Under the pieces are notes generated by a model. It was not told the DNA's origin, did not search any database, and saw nothing but the letters and a program-made list of their open reading frames with translations. A stretch of DNA of 64,000 bases from Pectobacterium polaris (GTDB taxonomy: Bacteria > Pseudomonadota > Gammaproteobacteria > Enterobacterales > Enterobacteriaceae): NCBI RefSeq assembly GCF_002307355.1, contig NZ_CP017481.1, positions 1,178,001-1,242,000 on the forward strand. The letters run 5' to 3'. Positions 1 through 11,971 of the stretch are shown piece after piece (positions within the stretch are counted from its first letter, which is position 1; every line of letters starts with the position of its first letter). The translations under genes were made by a program, and so were the position numbers.

Positions 1-591
1 CCGAAAGAGATCAACGGCGTGGAAGATCGCCTGAAATCCCGCTTTGGTTGGGGATTAACGGTCGCGATTGAACCGCCAGAGCTGGAAACCCGCGTGGCGA
101 TTCTGATGAAGAAAGCGGATGAAAACGACATTCGTCTGCCTGGCGAAGTGGCGTTCTTTATTGCCAAACGCCTGCGTTCTAACGTGCGTGAGCTGGAAGG
201 CGCACTGAACCGCGTTATCGCGAATGCCAATTTTACTGGCCGCTCGATCACCATTGATTTTGTGCGTGAAGCGCTGCGCGATCTGCTGGCGTTGCAGGAA
301 AAACTGGTTACTATCGACAATATTCAAAAGACCGTGGCGGAATACTATAAAATTAAGGTAGCCGACCTGCTGTCTAAACGTCGTTCCCGCTCGGTGGCGC
401 GTCCGCGCCAGATGGCGATGGCGTTGGCGAAAGAACTGACGAATCACAGCCTGCCGGAAATCGGCGATGCCTTTGGCGGGCGTGACCATACGACGGTGTT
501 GCATGCCTGCCGCAAGATTGAGCAGTTGCGTGAAGAAAGCCACGACATCAAAGAAGATTTTTCCAATTTAATCAGAACTCTATCGTCATAA
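1..591 (+). CDS. dnaA: Chromosomal replication initiator DnaA (3' part)
   Basis: This is the C-terminal part of DnaA; the reading frame is open to the left edge, so the true start lies outside the window. The visible 196 codons cover the end of the AAA+ ATPase domain and the DNA-binding domain IV, which recognises DnaA boxes at oriC. The DnaA signature is visible as [15 protein letters not shown] near the C-terminus, and a box VII-type arginine stretch ([13 protein letters not shown]) is present. The residues closely match the remembered E. coli protein. The stop codon lies 4 bases before dnaN, the usual dnaA-dnaN operon. An internal GTG at 19 is not the start. Confidence 0.98.
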   Translation, partial: PKEINGVEDRLKSRFGWGLTVAIEPPELETRVAILMKKADENDIRLPGEVAFFIAKRLRSNVRELEGALNRVIANANFTGRSITIDFVREALRDLLALQEKLVTIDNIQKTVAEYYKIKVADLLSKRRSRSVARPRQMAMALAKELTNHSLPEIGDAFGGRDHTTVLHACRKIEQLREESHDIKEDFSNLIRTLSS

Positions 592-595
592 CACT

Positions 596-1696
596 ATGAA
601 ATTTATTGTTGAACGCGAACGTCTGTTAAAGCCATTACAACAGGTCAGCAGCCCGCTGGGCGGCCGACCAACTTTACCGATTCTGGGCAACCTGCTGATT
701 CAGGTGACGGAAGGTGTGCTGTCGCTGACCGGTACCGATCTGGAAATGGAGATGGTGGCGAAGGTTGCGCTGACGCAGGCGCATGAACCGGGTGCCACGA
801 CCGTCCCTGCCCGCAAACTGTTTGATATTTGCCGGGGTCTGCCGGAAGGCGCGGAAATCACGATTATGCTGGATGGCGATCGCATGCTGGTGCGCTCTGG
901 CCGCAGCCGTTTCTCGCTGTCCACGCTGCCCGCAGTGGATTTCCCTAATCTGGACGACTGGCAGAGCGAGGTTGAATTCTCTCTACCGCAGGCGACGATG
1001 AAGCGTTTGATCGAAGCGACGCAGTTTTCGATGGCGCATCAGGATGTCCGTTACTACCTCAACGGTATGCTGTTTGAAACCGAAGGTGAAGAGCTGCGCA
1101 CGGTCGCGACCGATGGTCACCGTTTGGCGGTTTGCTCCATGCCGGTTGGTCAATCTTTACCGTCACATTCGGTGATCGTGCCGCGTAAAGGCGTGATGGA
1201 GTTGGTGCGTCTGCTGGATGGTGGTGATACCCCGCTGCAGCTGCAAATCGGCAGCAACAATATTCGTGCGCATGTCGGTGACTTCATTTTCACGTCAAAG
1301 CTGGTTGATGGTCGTTTCCCTGATTATCGCCGCGTATTGCCGAAGAATCCGGATAAAACGCTGGAGGCCAGCTGCGATCTGCTCAAGCAGGCCTTCTCCC
1401 GTGCGGCGATTTTATCGAATGAAAAATTCCGCGGTGTGCGTCTGCATCTGATTAAGAATCAGCTCAAAATTACTGCTAACAACCCAGAGCAGGAAGAAGC
1501 GGAAGAGATTCTGGATGTGCAGTACGACAGCACCGAGATGGAAATCGGCTTTAACGTTAGCTACGTACTGGATGTGCTAAACGCGCTGAAATGCGAAGGT
1601 GTACGTTTACTGCTGACCGATTCCGTTTCCAGCGTGCAAATCGAAGATAGCGCCAGCCGGGCGGCGGCTTATGTCGTCATGCCAATGCGGTTGTAG
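596..1696 (+). CDS. dnaN: DNA polymerase III beta subunit (sliding clamp)
   Basis: A 366-residue protein, the normal length for the beta clamp. It forms a ring dimer that tethers polymerase III to DNA and recruits partners to its hydrophobic pocket. The N-terminus MKFIVERERLLKPLQQVS and the C-terminus ending in YVVMPMRL are characteristic of enterobacterial DnaN. It starts 4 bases after dnaA and is followed after 49 bases by recF, the canonical arrangement near the origin. Nothing unusual is seen. Confidence 0.98.
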   Translation: MKFIVERERLLKPLQQVSSPLGGRPTLPILGNLLIQVTEGVLSLTGTDLEMEMVAKVALTQAHEPGATTVPARKLFDICRGLPEGAEITIMLDGDRMLVRSGRSRFSLSTLPAVDFPNLDDWQSEVEFSLPQATMKRLIEATQFSMAHQDVRYYLNGMLFETEGEELRTVATDGHRLAVCSMPVGQSLPSHSVIVPRKGVMELVRLLDGGDTPLQLQIGSNNIRAHVGDFIFTSKLVDGRFPDYRRVLPKNPDKTLEASCDLLKQAFSRAAILSNEKFRGVRLHLIKNQLKITANNPEQEEAEEILDVQYDSTEMEIGFNVSYVLDVLNALKCEGVRLLLTDSVSSVQIEDSASRAAAYVVMPMRL

Positions 1697-1703
1697 AATT
1701 ATC

Positions 1704-1724
1704 GGGCAAGTTTACTTGCCCTTT
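1704..1724 (+). terminator. Hairpin between dnaN and recF
   Basis: A 7-bp stem GGGCAAG/CTTGCCC with a TTTA loop, followed by TTTC. The T-run is short, so it may be a weak attenuator that lowers recF expression relative to dnaN rather than a full terminator. Confidence 0.5.
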
Positions 1725-1745
1725 CATCATTAAGATAACTGCAAC

Positions 1746-2831
1746 ATGGCTCTTACTCGTCTTCTCATCAAAGATTTCCGCAATATCGAGGCGGCCGATC
1801 TGGCGCTGGTTCCCGGCTTTAATTTTTTAGTCGGTGCCAACGGCAGTGGTAAAACCAGCGTGTTGGAAGCGATTTATACGCTAGGGCACGGGCGGGCGTT
1901 TCGTAGCATTCAGGCGGGGCGCGTGATTCGTCACGATCAGCCGGAATTTGTACTACATGGTCGTATTGACGGTACGGAAACGGAGCGATCCGTTGGGTTA
2001 AGCAAAAACCGTCAGGGCGACAGCAAGGTGCGGATTGACGGCAGCGACGGCCATAAAGTTGCTGAACTGGCGCAACTGCTGCCGATACAGCTGATCACCC
2101 CGGAAGGATTTACCCTGCTCAACGGCGGCCCGAAATTTCGTCGTGCCTTTCTCGACTGGGGCTGTTTCCATAATGAGCCCGGCTTTTTCGCGGCCTGGAG
2201 CAACATGAAGCGTTTGTTGCGCCAGCGTAATGCGGCGCTGCGCCAAGTGAGTCACTATGGGCAACTCAGAGCCTGGGATCAGGAACTGGTGCCGCTGGCG
2301 GAACGTATCAGCGAATGGCGTGCGCAATACAGCGCGGCGATTGCCAATGATATCGCCACGACCTGTACGCAATTTTTGCCTGAATTTTCTCTCAGTTTCT
2401 CTTTCCAGCGCGGCTGGGATAAAGAAAGTGAGTATGCAGAACTGCTGGAACGGCAGTTCGAACGCGACCGTATGTTAGGTTATACGGCGCTGGGGCCGCA
2501 TAAAGCCGACTTCCGCATCCGCGCCAGCGGCGTGGCCGTCGAGGATATGCTGTCCCGTGGTCAGCTCAAGCTGCTGATGTGTGCGCTGAGGCTGGCTCAG
2601 GGTGAATTTCTCACCCGTCAGAACGGACTGCGCTGTCTGTATCTGATCGATGATTTTGCTTCCGAACTGGATAGTACCCGCCGCCGTTTGCTAGCCGAAC
2701 GGTTAAAAGCCACCCATGCACAGGTTTTTGTCAGTGCAGTCAGCGCTGAACAGATAGAAGACATGGTTGGTGAAAAGGGCAAGATGTTCCGCGTAGAACA
2801 GGGTAAAATAACGGTTCAATCACAGGACTAA
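1746..2831 (+). CDS. recF: DNA replication/repair protein RecF
   Basis: A 361-residue SMC-like ATPase that loads RecA at gapped DNA together with RecO and RecR. The Walker A motif GANGSGKTS is at about residues 30-38. The C-terminal half has the ABC signature LSRGQLKLL and Walker B region [12 protein letters not shown]. Length and ends match the enterobacterial family. It lies between dnaN and gyrB; the recF stop is 18 bases before the gyrB start. Confidence 0.97.
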
Positions 2832-5267
<2,436 letters not shown>

Positions 5268-5294
5268 TTCGATCTACGTTGTTATCGTTATCTG

Positions 5295-5323
5295 AGCCAG
5301 CTCCCTGTGGAGCTGGCTTTTTT
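5295..5323 (+). terminator. Rho-independent terminator of gyrB
   Basis: A perfect 10-bp stem AGCCAGCTCC/GGAGCTGGCT with a CTGT loop and a T-run, 28 bases after the gyrB stop. Confidence 0.9.
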
Positions 5324-5403
5324 ACGTCACTAAACTCACCAAATCCGCAGTCGATCCCGCTACAGAGAAGGCAGCAGTGCTGGCTAACCGTTGGCTAGCG
5401 CTT

Positions 5404-6831
5404 TCACTGTGACTGAATGGCAGCCATCAATCGGCAGACCAGTGTTTTCGCCATCTCCGGTTCGGTCACGTTGGCGAATCCCATCAGTAGCCCACTGTGT
5501 GATGTCCTGCGAATTTGCCACTGGCTCAGAGCCTGAATGGCAAGGCCGTTAGATTGGGCCGCCGCAGCCAGCGATTTGTCATCTTCCCGCGGAGCCAGCT
5601 TCGCGAGTACATGAATACCACCTGCCTGCGGCTGGATGTCCAGACGTGAACCTAACGCCTGCAAGAGTGCATCGACCAAATAGCCGCGTCGCGTTGCATA
5701 AAGCGAGCGCATCCTTCGTAGGTGGCGAGCAAAGTGCCCTTGATCCATGAAATCGGCCACCGTTGCCTGAGGCAGAATCGAACCGGGGCCACAAAGGTGA
5801 TTTGCTGCGTCCCTAAACAGCTCGACCTGTGGTTCAGGAACAACCAGATAGGCCAGACGCAAACCTGGGAACAGCACCTTGCTGAAGGTGCCTGTGTAAA
5901 GCACGCGTCCGTCGCGATCCAGACTTTTTAGCGGTGGTAGTGGTCGTCCGTGGTAACGGAACTCACTGTCGTAGTCATCTTCAATGATCCACGCTTGGCG
6001 GTGGCTAGCCCATTCCAGTAGTTGTAACCGCCTTGGCAGGGATAGTGCTACCCCCATCGGACTTTGGTGCGTCGGTGTCACCAAGGCAAAACGTGCATCG
6101 GCAGCTCGCTGTTGGCCGATGTCTACATTCAAACCGTCTTCATCTACGGGCACAGGCTCCAGATTCATGCTCGCACGCTCCAGAAACTGGCGGGCGAAAA
6201 TGTAGCCAGGATCTTCGTACCACCCAACATCACCGGGTTGTAATAATGCGCGGCATACCAGTTCCAGCGCACCCCGGTAGCCGGGTGTAATGAATACCTG
6301 CTCGTGCGTGCAAGTGATGCCACGTGAGATAGCGAGATAGGTCGCAATGGATCGGCGCAGAGGTTCGTATCCCACAGGGTCGGGATAATTCATGGCTACC
6401 GTATCCAGAGTGCGAAGATTGTGGCCGGACAAACGTGTCCAAACCTTGCGTGGAAACGCATCTAGTGCCGGCAAACCCAGTTGGAAAGGCTGGGGGGAAT
6501 CGACCGCCAGCGCTTTCGGCTGAGAATGCGCCTTGGCGGCAGGTTGGGACACCGTGACAGGCAGTGACTCGCCAAGACTGTCCAGATGGGGCGAAACGAT
6601 CGTACCCGCCGGGCCACGTGCCAGAAAATAGCCCTCACTGATGAGAATCTGGTAAGCCATTTCGACCGTACCCCGTGCCAGATTCAGTTCACTGGCGAGG
6701 CTGCGTACGGAAGGTACGCGATCACCTGGATGGAGTTTTCCGGCAGCAATCGCGTCTCGGTAGCGTCGATACAACTGTAAATAGAGCGGCGCATCGTGCT
6801 TTCGGCTTGGCCTCAACGGCTGAATATTCAT
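5404..6831 (-). CDS. MocR/PdxR-type PLP-dependent transcriptional regulator
   Basis: A 475-residue fusion of an N-terminal GntR-type winged helix (about residues 13-80, with the helix-turn-helix around PSVRSLASELNLARGTVEMAY) and a class I aminotransferase-like domain (about 115-470). PLP-site features are visible: EDDYDSEF around 284-291 and the Schiff-base lysine K318 in GTFSKVLFPGLRL. Such proteins bind PLP or a PLP adduct as effector and usually act on a divergent neighbour. The divergent GNAT gene begins 91 bases away, so it and the downstream AhpD-like gene are the likely targets. The actual effector cannot be read from sequence. Confidence 0.9.
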   Translation of the reverse strand: MNIQPLRPSRKHDAPLYLQLYRRYRDAIAAGKLHPGDRVPSVRSLASELNLARGTVEMAYQILISEGYFLARGPAGTIVSPHLDSLGESLPVTVSQPAAKAHSQPKALAVDSPQPFQLGLPALDAFPRKVWTRLSGHNLRTLDTVAMNYPDPVGYEPLRRSIATYLAISRGITCTHEQVFITPGYRGALELVCRALLQPGDVGWYEDPGYIFARQFLERASMNLEPVPVDEDGLNVDIGQQRAADARFALVTPTHQSPMGVALSLPRRLQLLEWASHRQAWIIEDDYDSEFRYHGRPLPPLKSLDRDGRVLYTGTFSKVLFPGLRLAYLVVPEPQVELFRDAANHLCGPGSILPQATVADFMDQGHFARHLRRMRSLYATRRGYLVDALLQALGSRLDIQPQAGGIHVLAKLAPREDDKSLAAAAQSNGLAIQALSQWQIRRTSHSGLLMGFANVTEPEMAKTLVCRLMAAIQSQ

Positions 6832-6922
6832 ATGCCATGTCCTATTTGTTTATTCAGTTTTTGCACCTTTTTACTAGGTCATTATTTTCCTAAAGTACGG
6901 ATTCCATGACAAGGAGATCGAC

Positions 6923-7354
6923 ATGAGCCACTTCCGATTGAGCCTTATTGACAGCGAGCAGGACTACTTGGCCTGTTTTGACACCATGCACGAACTGCGA
7001 CCTCATCTTCTCGATGCTGCCACATTCGTGGCACAGGTTCGCCGCCAAGCCCAGCAAGGCTATCGTCTGATGGCAGCTTGGCAGGGCGATCGGGTCATGG
7101 CGGTGGCGGGTTATCGCATCCAGGAAAACCTGCTGTATGGACGGTTCCTCTACGTCGATGATCTGGTCGCCGTTGCGGGAGCCCGCCGTCAGAGTCTGGG
7201 CGGCATGCTGATCGAGGCGCTGCGTGAGGAAGCTCAACGGCAAGACTGTGCTCATCTGGTGCTCGATACCGCCTTGGGGAATGCCCTGGCGCAACGTTTC
7301 TATTTCCGCCAAGGTCTGCTGTCCAAAGGGTTGCATTTTAGCCAAGCGTTATAG
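6923..7354 (+). CDS. GNAT-family N-acetyltransferase
   Basis: A 143-residue single-domain acetyltransferase that would transfer an acetyl group from acetyl-CoA to an unknown amine. The acetyl-CoA loop region is seen as GARRQSLGGMLIEALREEA near residues 88-106, and the C-terminal GNAT strand-helix pattern as LGNALAQRFYFRQGLL. A Shine-Dalgarno AAGGAG lies just upstream of ATG 6923. It diverges from the MocR regulator and leads a short operon with a 52-codon frame and the AhpD-like gene. The substrate is unknown. Confidence 0.85.
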   Translation: MSHFRLSLIDSEQDYLACFDTMHELRPHLLDAATFVAQVRRQAQQGYRLMAAWQGDRVMAVAGYRIQENLLYGRFLYVDDLVAVAGARRQSLGGMLIEALREEAQRQDCAHLVLDTALGNALAQRFYFRQGLLSKGLHFSQAL

Positions 7355-7366
7355 GTACAACGAACG

Positions 7367-7525
7367 ATGCATCCACACCTTTTTCTGGAATACCGACCTG
7401 TCCGTCATGGGTATTCGCAACATGCAGCTCGTGTACTTGCAGAGCTGTCCGAAGCATTGGCCAAAACACGCCATGCGTTGATTTCGTTTCTTGTTCTTTC
7501 ACTTCCTACCGGAGACCTTCCATGA
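7367..7525 (+). CDS. Possible small protein translationally coupled to the AhpD-like gene
   Basis: A 52-codon frame begins with ATG 12 bases after the GNAT stop and ends with TGA inside the ATGA that also holds the start of the next gene. It contains an amphipathic stretch, HAARVLAELSEALAKTRHAL. No known family is recognised. The overlap with the next start is what coupled genes show, and the frame fills most of an otherwise unexplained 167-base gap. It could be a leader peptide, a remnant of a longer gene, or chance. Confidence 0.35.
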   Translation: MHPHLFLEYRPVRHGYSQHAARVLAELSEALAKTRHALISFLVLSLPTGDLP

Positions 7526-7953
7526 GCACACTTCGCTTGCCTTACCAAACTCTCTCGCCTGAAGCCTACCAAGGGCTTACCCTTACCAAGAAAGCGCTGG
7601 ACAAGAGCAGTCTTGGAAAACCATTGATCGAACTGGTCTATTTGCGGATTTCGCAAATCAATGGCTGCGCCTTCTGCCTGGAGATGCACGCAGCGGCCTT
7701 GCGTGCTGGCGGCGTACCGGATGCTAAGCTAGACAGCCTGGCTGGCTGGCGTGTGAGCGATCATTTCAGTGAACGCGAGCGCGTGGCGTTGGCCTGGACG
7801 GAATCGCTGGTGGATGTGGCTCGTAGCCACGCACCTGATGAGGATTTCGAACCACTTAAGGCACATTTCAGCGATACGGAAGTTGCCGACCTGAGCTTTG
7901 CCATCTCGCTGATGAGCGCCTTCAATCGCTTGGCGATAGGCATGCGTCAGTAA
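7522..7953 (+). CDS. AhpD-like carboxymuconolactone decarboxylase-family protein
   Basis: A 143-residue protein of the CMD/AhpD family. The redox motif C49-A-F-C52 followed by H56 sits in NGCAFCLEMHAAALRAGG, as in alkylhydroperoxidases. Such proteins act as small thiol peroxidases or partners in peroxide reduction; the substrate is not known. A GGAG Shine-Dalgarno lies about 8 bases upstream. It probably shares a transcript with the GNAT gene and is followed by a hairpin. Confidence 0.88.
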   Translation: MSTLRLPYQTLSPEAYQGLTLTKKALDKSSLGKPLIELVYLRISQINGCAFCLEMHAAALRAGGVPDAKLDSLAGWRVSDHFSERERVALAWTESLVDVARSHAPDEDFEPLKAHFSDTEVADLSFAISLMSAFNRLAIGMRQ

Positions 7954-7965
7954 GACGTGGGTATA

Positions 7966-7990
7966 CGGATGGCTTTGCCGCCATCCGCCG
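7966..7990 (+). terminator. Hairpin after the AhpD-like gene
   Basis: An 8-bp perfect stem CGGATGGC/GCCATCCG with a 6-base loop, followed by CCGTTT. It lies between two convergent genes and probably ends the GNAT/AhpD transcript. Confidence 0.55.
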
Positions 7991-8025
7991 TTTGAGTATG
8001 TACCGTGTCTCTTCACCGCCTTTCA

Positions 8026-9216
8026 TCAGGCCAGCGCGCGTCGTTTGGCGCTGCGCATTTCCTGTAGCAGCGTGATGAAAGATGTAATCAGCATAAAGAT
8101 GACGGCAGACCAGAAAATGGCATGAGGATGGCCGTTATCCAGCAGCCAGCCGAACAGCACTGGCCCCGCTGCGCCACCCAGATTAAAGCCGGTGGAGACA
8201 ATCCCAAACACCCGTCCTTCCGCCCCCGGTGGGGACGCGGCACGCACCAGCATATCCCGAGAAGGGGCAATCATGCCGGAGAGGAAACCGGCAGCAGCCA
8301 ACAATGGCACGAGCACGATAGTCGGTAAGGAATACATGGCAACGATACTGACCAGCACGGCGGTTGCGGCTAGCGCCGCCGTCGCCACCAGCCCGTGGCG
8401 CTTGGTTTTATCCGCCAGTGAGCCGCCAGCCAATACGCCAAAGGCACTGGCGAACAGGAACGCGGTCAGCGCCACGTTAGCCTGTGAAAGGGACAAATCG
8501 TAGCCCGTAACTAACGCCGTTACCGAGAAGTTCTGGATCGAGCCCGTACTTAAATTCAACAGCAGGAACAGAATGAGCAGCGCCAGAATCGGCAGCGTGA
8601 AAACGGGTGCGCGCGATTTGCTTGGCTGGGTACCTGTTGCCGCCGTAGGTTTTACTCGGATAGGCTCATCGCGATCCGTCAGAAGCAGCGGTATCGTCAG
8701 TAAGCCGAGGACGCCGGAAACGATGAATGCGCTACTGATGCCGGAAAAGGCGGCAACGGACAGCAAAATACCGGGCGCAATGGCCGTGCCCAGAAAACCG
8801 GAAAACGTATGCACGGAGAAGGCGCGGCCCATGCGTTTCTCATCAATCCCACGCGACAGCAAAGCGTAATCCGCCGGATGATAAACCGCGTTCGCTACCC
8901 CAGCGAGGCCCATCGCGGCGACCAGCCAAACGTAGCTGCCTGAAAAGCCGAGCGAGAGAAAACAGAGGCTCCCGAGCGTGATCCCTGCGGTTAATGTGCG
9001 TCGCGCGCCGATGCGGTCCACCATAAAACCAATCGGCGTCTGCACGCAGGCGGAGACAATGTTGAATACGCTGAGTGCAAACCCGAGTTCAACAAAGCTG
9101 ATATCGCGCTGAGCTGACAGCAGCGGAATGAGCGCGGGCAGCACCATCATATGGAAATGACTCACCAGATGCGCTGATGAGATTTGCGCCAGTAACGGTA
9201 GTTTTATGAATTTCAT
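8026..9216 (-). CDS. MFS transporter, Fsr-like
   Basis: A 396-residue major facilitator with about 12 hydrophobic segments. The loop between helices 2 and 3 shows the MFS motif (DRIGARRTL). The start was set at 9216 (MKFIKLPLLAQISSAHLVSH), because the 23 codons before it are unlike a membrane protein start. The AHLVSHFHMMVLPALIPLL entry and the YHPADYALLSRGI segment recall the fosmidomycin-resistance (Fsr) subgroup of drug exporters. The substrate is not determinable from sequence. It is monocistronic, convergent with the AhpD-like gene. Confidence 0.85.
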   Translation of the reverse strand: MKFIKLPLLAQISSAHLVSHFHMMVLPALIPLLSAQRDISFVELGFALSVFNIVSACVQTPIGFMVDRIGARRTLTAGITLGSLCFLSLGFSGSYVWLVAAMGLAGVANAVYHPADYALLSRGIDEKRMGRAFSVHTFSGFLGTAIAPGILLSVAAFSGISSAFIVSGVLGLLTIPLLLTDRDEPIRVKPTAATGTQPSKSRAPVFTLPILALLILFLLLNLSTGSIQNFSVTALVTGYDLSLSQANVALTAFLFASAFGVLAGGSLADKTKRHGLVATAALAATAVLVSIVAMYSLPTIVLVPLLAAAGFLSGMIAPSRDMLVRAASPPGAEGRVFGIVSTGFNLGGAAGPVLFGWLLDNGHPHAIFWSAVIFMLITSFITLLQEMRSAKRRALA

Positions 9217-9451
9217 GTTGTTTTTGCAGCTTACAGGTCTGTAGATTTTATTATCGTGAGAGCTGGCGCAGGAACAGGGCGTCACTCCCTGGCAAAGGGA
9301 TCATAAGGTTAGCATATTACTTATATCATCTATGGCGAATATTGATACCTGCCTTTTCGGCAGAATAGGGAGAGAACGGCATAACGATCAAATCGTATTT
9401 GGGTGGGTGTTTATGTGGTCAGATTCGTTCGAGGATTGCTGCCCACGCTGG

Positions 9452-9482
9452 GAATAAAGCACAGGCCGTTTCCGGCCCGTGC
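9452..9482 (-). terminator. Terminator of the chemoreceptor gene
   Basis: A stem GCACAGGCCG/CGGCCCGTGC (one mismatch) with a TTTC loop. On the minus strand it is followed by TTTATT. It lies 24 bases beyond the stop of the methyl-accepting protein. Confidence 0.65.
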
Positions 9483-9506
9483 GGGGGAGTTGGTGAAGAG
9501 TGGTGA

Positions 9507-11510
9507 TTACGAGAGCTTAAATACCAGCACCGTTTGCGCGAGCTGTCTGGCTTGCTCTTCCAGCGACGCGGCTGCTGCCGTGGCTTCCTGTACCAGCGCG
9601 GCGTTCTGCTGGGTAACGCCGTCCATCTCGTGAACGGCCTGCGTCACTTGGCTGATTCCGCGCGATTGTTCATCCGACGCAGAGACAATCTCGTCCATGA
9701 TGTCTTTTACCGACGTGACGGCACTCAGCATTTCCTGCATGGTCTCACCGGCGTTCTGAACCAGTGTGACACCGCTATCAACACGGCTGGCGGACTCCGT
9801 AATCAGCGCGGTGATGTCTTTTACGGCACTGGCGCTACGCTGCGCCAGGTTACGCACCTCGTTGGCAACGACCGCAAAACCGCGCCCTTGTTCGCCCGCT
9901 CTGGCGGCTTCCACCGCCGCGTTGAGTGCGAGGATATTGGTCTGGAACGCGATGCCGTTGATGATGCTGGTAATGTCGGCAATTTTCTTCGAACTGTCGT
10001 CGATCTCACTCATAATGTGAACAACCTGACCGACTATCTTGTCGCCTTTCTGAGCGATCTGCGCGGCATTCTGTGCCAGCGTCGTGGCGTTATGGGCGTT
10101 ATCCGCATTCTGTTTCACCGTCGCCGTAATCTGTTCCATGCTGGCGGCGGTTTCTTCCAACGCCGCCGCCTGTTGCTCGGTGCGGGAAGCCAGATCGGTA
10201 TTGCCTGCGGCAATTTCCGTCGCACCGTGGCTGACGGATTCGCTGGTGCTAATCAGCTGCTCGGCGATATCTCTCAACTGCGTCTGCATGGCGTTCATGG
10301 CGTAAAAAATACTGCTGTCGTCCTTCGGTTGCACAGGGATGGTCTGTGTTAAATCCCCTTGTGCTACGGACAGAGCGATCTGCGCGGCCTGAGCGGGCTC
10401 GCCACCGATAGGACGCGCAACCTTGCGGTTAAAAATGATGCCCAACACGCCGGAAACCACCACGATACTCAGTACCATAAGCAGCAGCCCCACGTTGCGC
10501 TGCTGTGCGGTTTCCGCCATCACCACATTGACGGGCGCGGACAGGCCGAGCATCCAGGGCGTACCGGTATTGCCGATTTTTACTGGCACATACACGTTAA
10601 AAGCTGGCGTGTTCAGCACAGCATTATCACGTTCGATCTGATACGGCTGACCTGTGGTGACATGCTCAAGCAGCGTTGGGTCGTTTGCAATTTTCTTGGT
10701 TATCCGAGTCTTGTCGGGATGAGAAATGTAGGCACCGGTGTGGGACAGTAGTTGCGCGTAGCCCGTGCCTTCATAGGGCTTGATGTTGTTGGTGAGCTGT
10801 TGCAGCGTATCCAGAGAAAAGTCCGCGGTGACGGATCCGTAAAATTTGTTGTTGATAATGATGGGCACGGCAATGGAGGTCAGCAGAACATCGACGCCGT
10901 TGTAAGGGTAGCTATACGGTTCCAGAATCACCTCTTTCTGGAGTTTCTTCGGCAGCAGATAGTAATCGCCGCTGCCGGGCGTTTCATAATCCACTAGATT
11001 ATGCAGGGCAACGTTGCCTGCGGTATCGCGGTCAACGTAGCGGACGAAGCGACCTTGCGGGTCTTGATCGGGTTGACCGACGTAATCCCGATCTTTGCCG
11101 TCAAACGCATCGGGTTCCCACGCCAGCGACATCGAAAGGAAATCAGGATGACTCTTTAGCGCATTCTTCAGCAGTGTCTCCGCGGTTTTTCGGTCGGCGT
11201 TGCCTGCTTCTTGCAGACTGACAACGCTCTGCACCAGATTACGTGCCGCATGTAGCGCGACATCCAGCTTTTGCTGAATCAGGTAGCTGTTGGTATACGC
11301 CGTTTGCTCAAGATACTGCTGTGCGATGGTCTTTTGCTGCTGGCCAGATTGCCAAATCAGCAGGCCGATGGTGAGAATAAAACCGAGTGCGATAGTGGTG
11401 ACGCCCGCCATGAGCATCAGCATACGTGTGCTGAGCTTTCTTTTTAACGTGGCTGGCGAAGCATGAATGGATGGGTTGCTGTGGTTAACCGGTAACAGTG
11501 TTGTAGACAT
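9507..11510 (-). CDS. Methyl-accepting chemotaxis protein with dCache-type sensor
   Basis: A 667-residue transmembrane chemoreceptor. The start was set at 11510 ([12 protein letters not shown]) because AGGGGA lies about 9 bases before it. Order: short cytoplasmic tail, TM1 near residues 33-55, large periplasmic dCache-like domain (residues about 60-330), TM2 near 337-357, a linker with HAMP-like features, then the signalling domain with the conserved hairpin tip [20 protein letters not shown]. It relays ligand binding to CheA/CheW. The C-terminus VFKLS lacks the NWETF-type pentapeptide, so it would rely on other receptors for efficient methylation. The ligand is unknown. Confidence 0.93.
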   Translation of the reverse strand: MSTTLLPVNHSNPSIHASPATLKRKLSTRMLMLMAGVTTIALGFILTIGLLIWQSGQQQKTIAQQYLEQTAYTNSYLIQQKLDVALHAARNLVQSVVSLQEAGNADRKTAETLLKNALKSHPDFLSMSLAWEPDAFDGKDRDYVGQPDQDPQGRFVRYVDRDTAGNVALHNLVDYETPGSGDYYLLPKKLQKEVILEPYSYPYNGVDVLLTSIAVPIIINNKFYGSVTADFSLDTLQQLTNNIKPYEGTGYAQLLSHTGAYISHPDKTRITKKIANDPTLLEHVTTGQPYQIERDNAVLNTPAFNVYVPVKIGNTGTPWMLGLSAPVNVVMAETAQQRNVGLLLMVLSIVVVSGVLGIIFNRKVARPIGGEPAQAAQIALSVAQGDLTQTIPVQPKDDSSIFYAMNAMQTQLRDIAEQLISTSESVSHGATEIAAGNTDLASRTEQQAAALEETAASMEQITATVKQNADNAHNATTLAQNAAQIAQKGDKIVGQVVHIMSEIDDSSKKIADITSIINGIAFQTNILALNAAVEAARAGEQGRGFAVVANEVRNLAQRSASAVKDITALITESASRVDSGVTLVQNAGETMQEMLSAVTSVKDIMDEIVSASDEQSRGISQVTQAVHEMDGVTQQNAALVQEATAAAASLEEQARQLAQTVLVFKLS

Positions 11511-11541
11511 ATGCGTAATATCCCCTGGGATATAAGCGCCT

Positions 11542-11742
11542 ATACCCGTCATACTTCAAGCTGCATATGCGTTGGCTGCGCTTGCTCACCCGAATCACTT
11601 ACTCAAGTAAGCTCATCGGGATGAAATGAGAGACGTCCTGTCTCTCACCGAAGGCCAGCCGTTGGCTGTTCAAATTCGTTCCCGACGAATTTGTCCCTCG
11701 CTTGCCGCCTTCCTGCAACTCGAATTATTTAGAGTCTATAGG
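11542..11742. repeat. Full-length extragenic repeat with inverted ends
   Basis: About 200 bp bounded by TATACCCGTCATACTTCAAG on the left and CGAATTATTTAGAGTCTATA on the right. Partial copies occur at 19234-19290 (left end) and 34384-34430 (right end). An internal hairpin is visible (AAATTCGT/ACGAATTT). It has no credible gene. It looks like a non-autonomous dispersed element of the kind common in soft-rot enterobacteria. It lies directly upstream of the chemoreceptor gene. Confidence 0.75.
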
Positions 11743-11821
11743 TACTTTTTTTATAAAAAGAATCAATCGATTGTCTTCCTTTCTGTTTTTGGGTCATTCC
11801 CTTGCGCGACTCGTCATTATT

Positions 11822-11837
11822 TGTGATGTAAGTCACA
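11822..11837. promoter_or_regulatory. CRP (cAMP receptor protein) site candidate
   Basis: TGTGATGTAAGTCACA has perfect TGTGA-N6-TCACA half-sites and AT-rich flanks. It lies about 310 bases upstream of the chemoreceptor start, with the dispersed repeat between them, and could control that gene. The rest of 11743-11971 shows no gene. Confidence 0.6.
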
Positions 11838-11934
11838 AATAAATTATCGGCGGGAAACAATATCTCTTTAGGTTGTTCACGAAAATGTCACAAATCGGCG
11901 AGGGACATAAATCGGTATCGATGTGAACGGACAG

Positions 11935-11960
11935 AACAGTGAGGCAGGGTGCCTCACTGT
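11935..11960 (-). terminator. Terminator-like hairpin of the LacI-type repressor gene
   Basis: A perfect 11-bp stem ACAGTGAGGCA/TGCCTCACTGT with a 3-4 base loop just beyond the repressor stop on the minus strand. The T-run is poor. Confidence 0.55.
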
Positions 11961-11971
11961 GTGAGTGAGGA

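Noticed and set aside
9534..10352. 272-codon open frame opposite the chemoreceptor gene
   Set aside because: Complement of the conserved signalling domain; no start signals.
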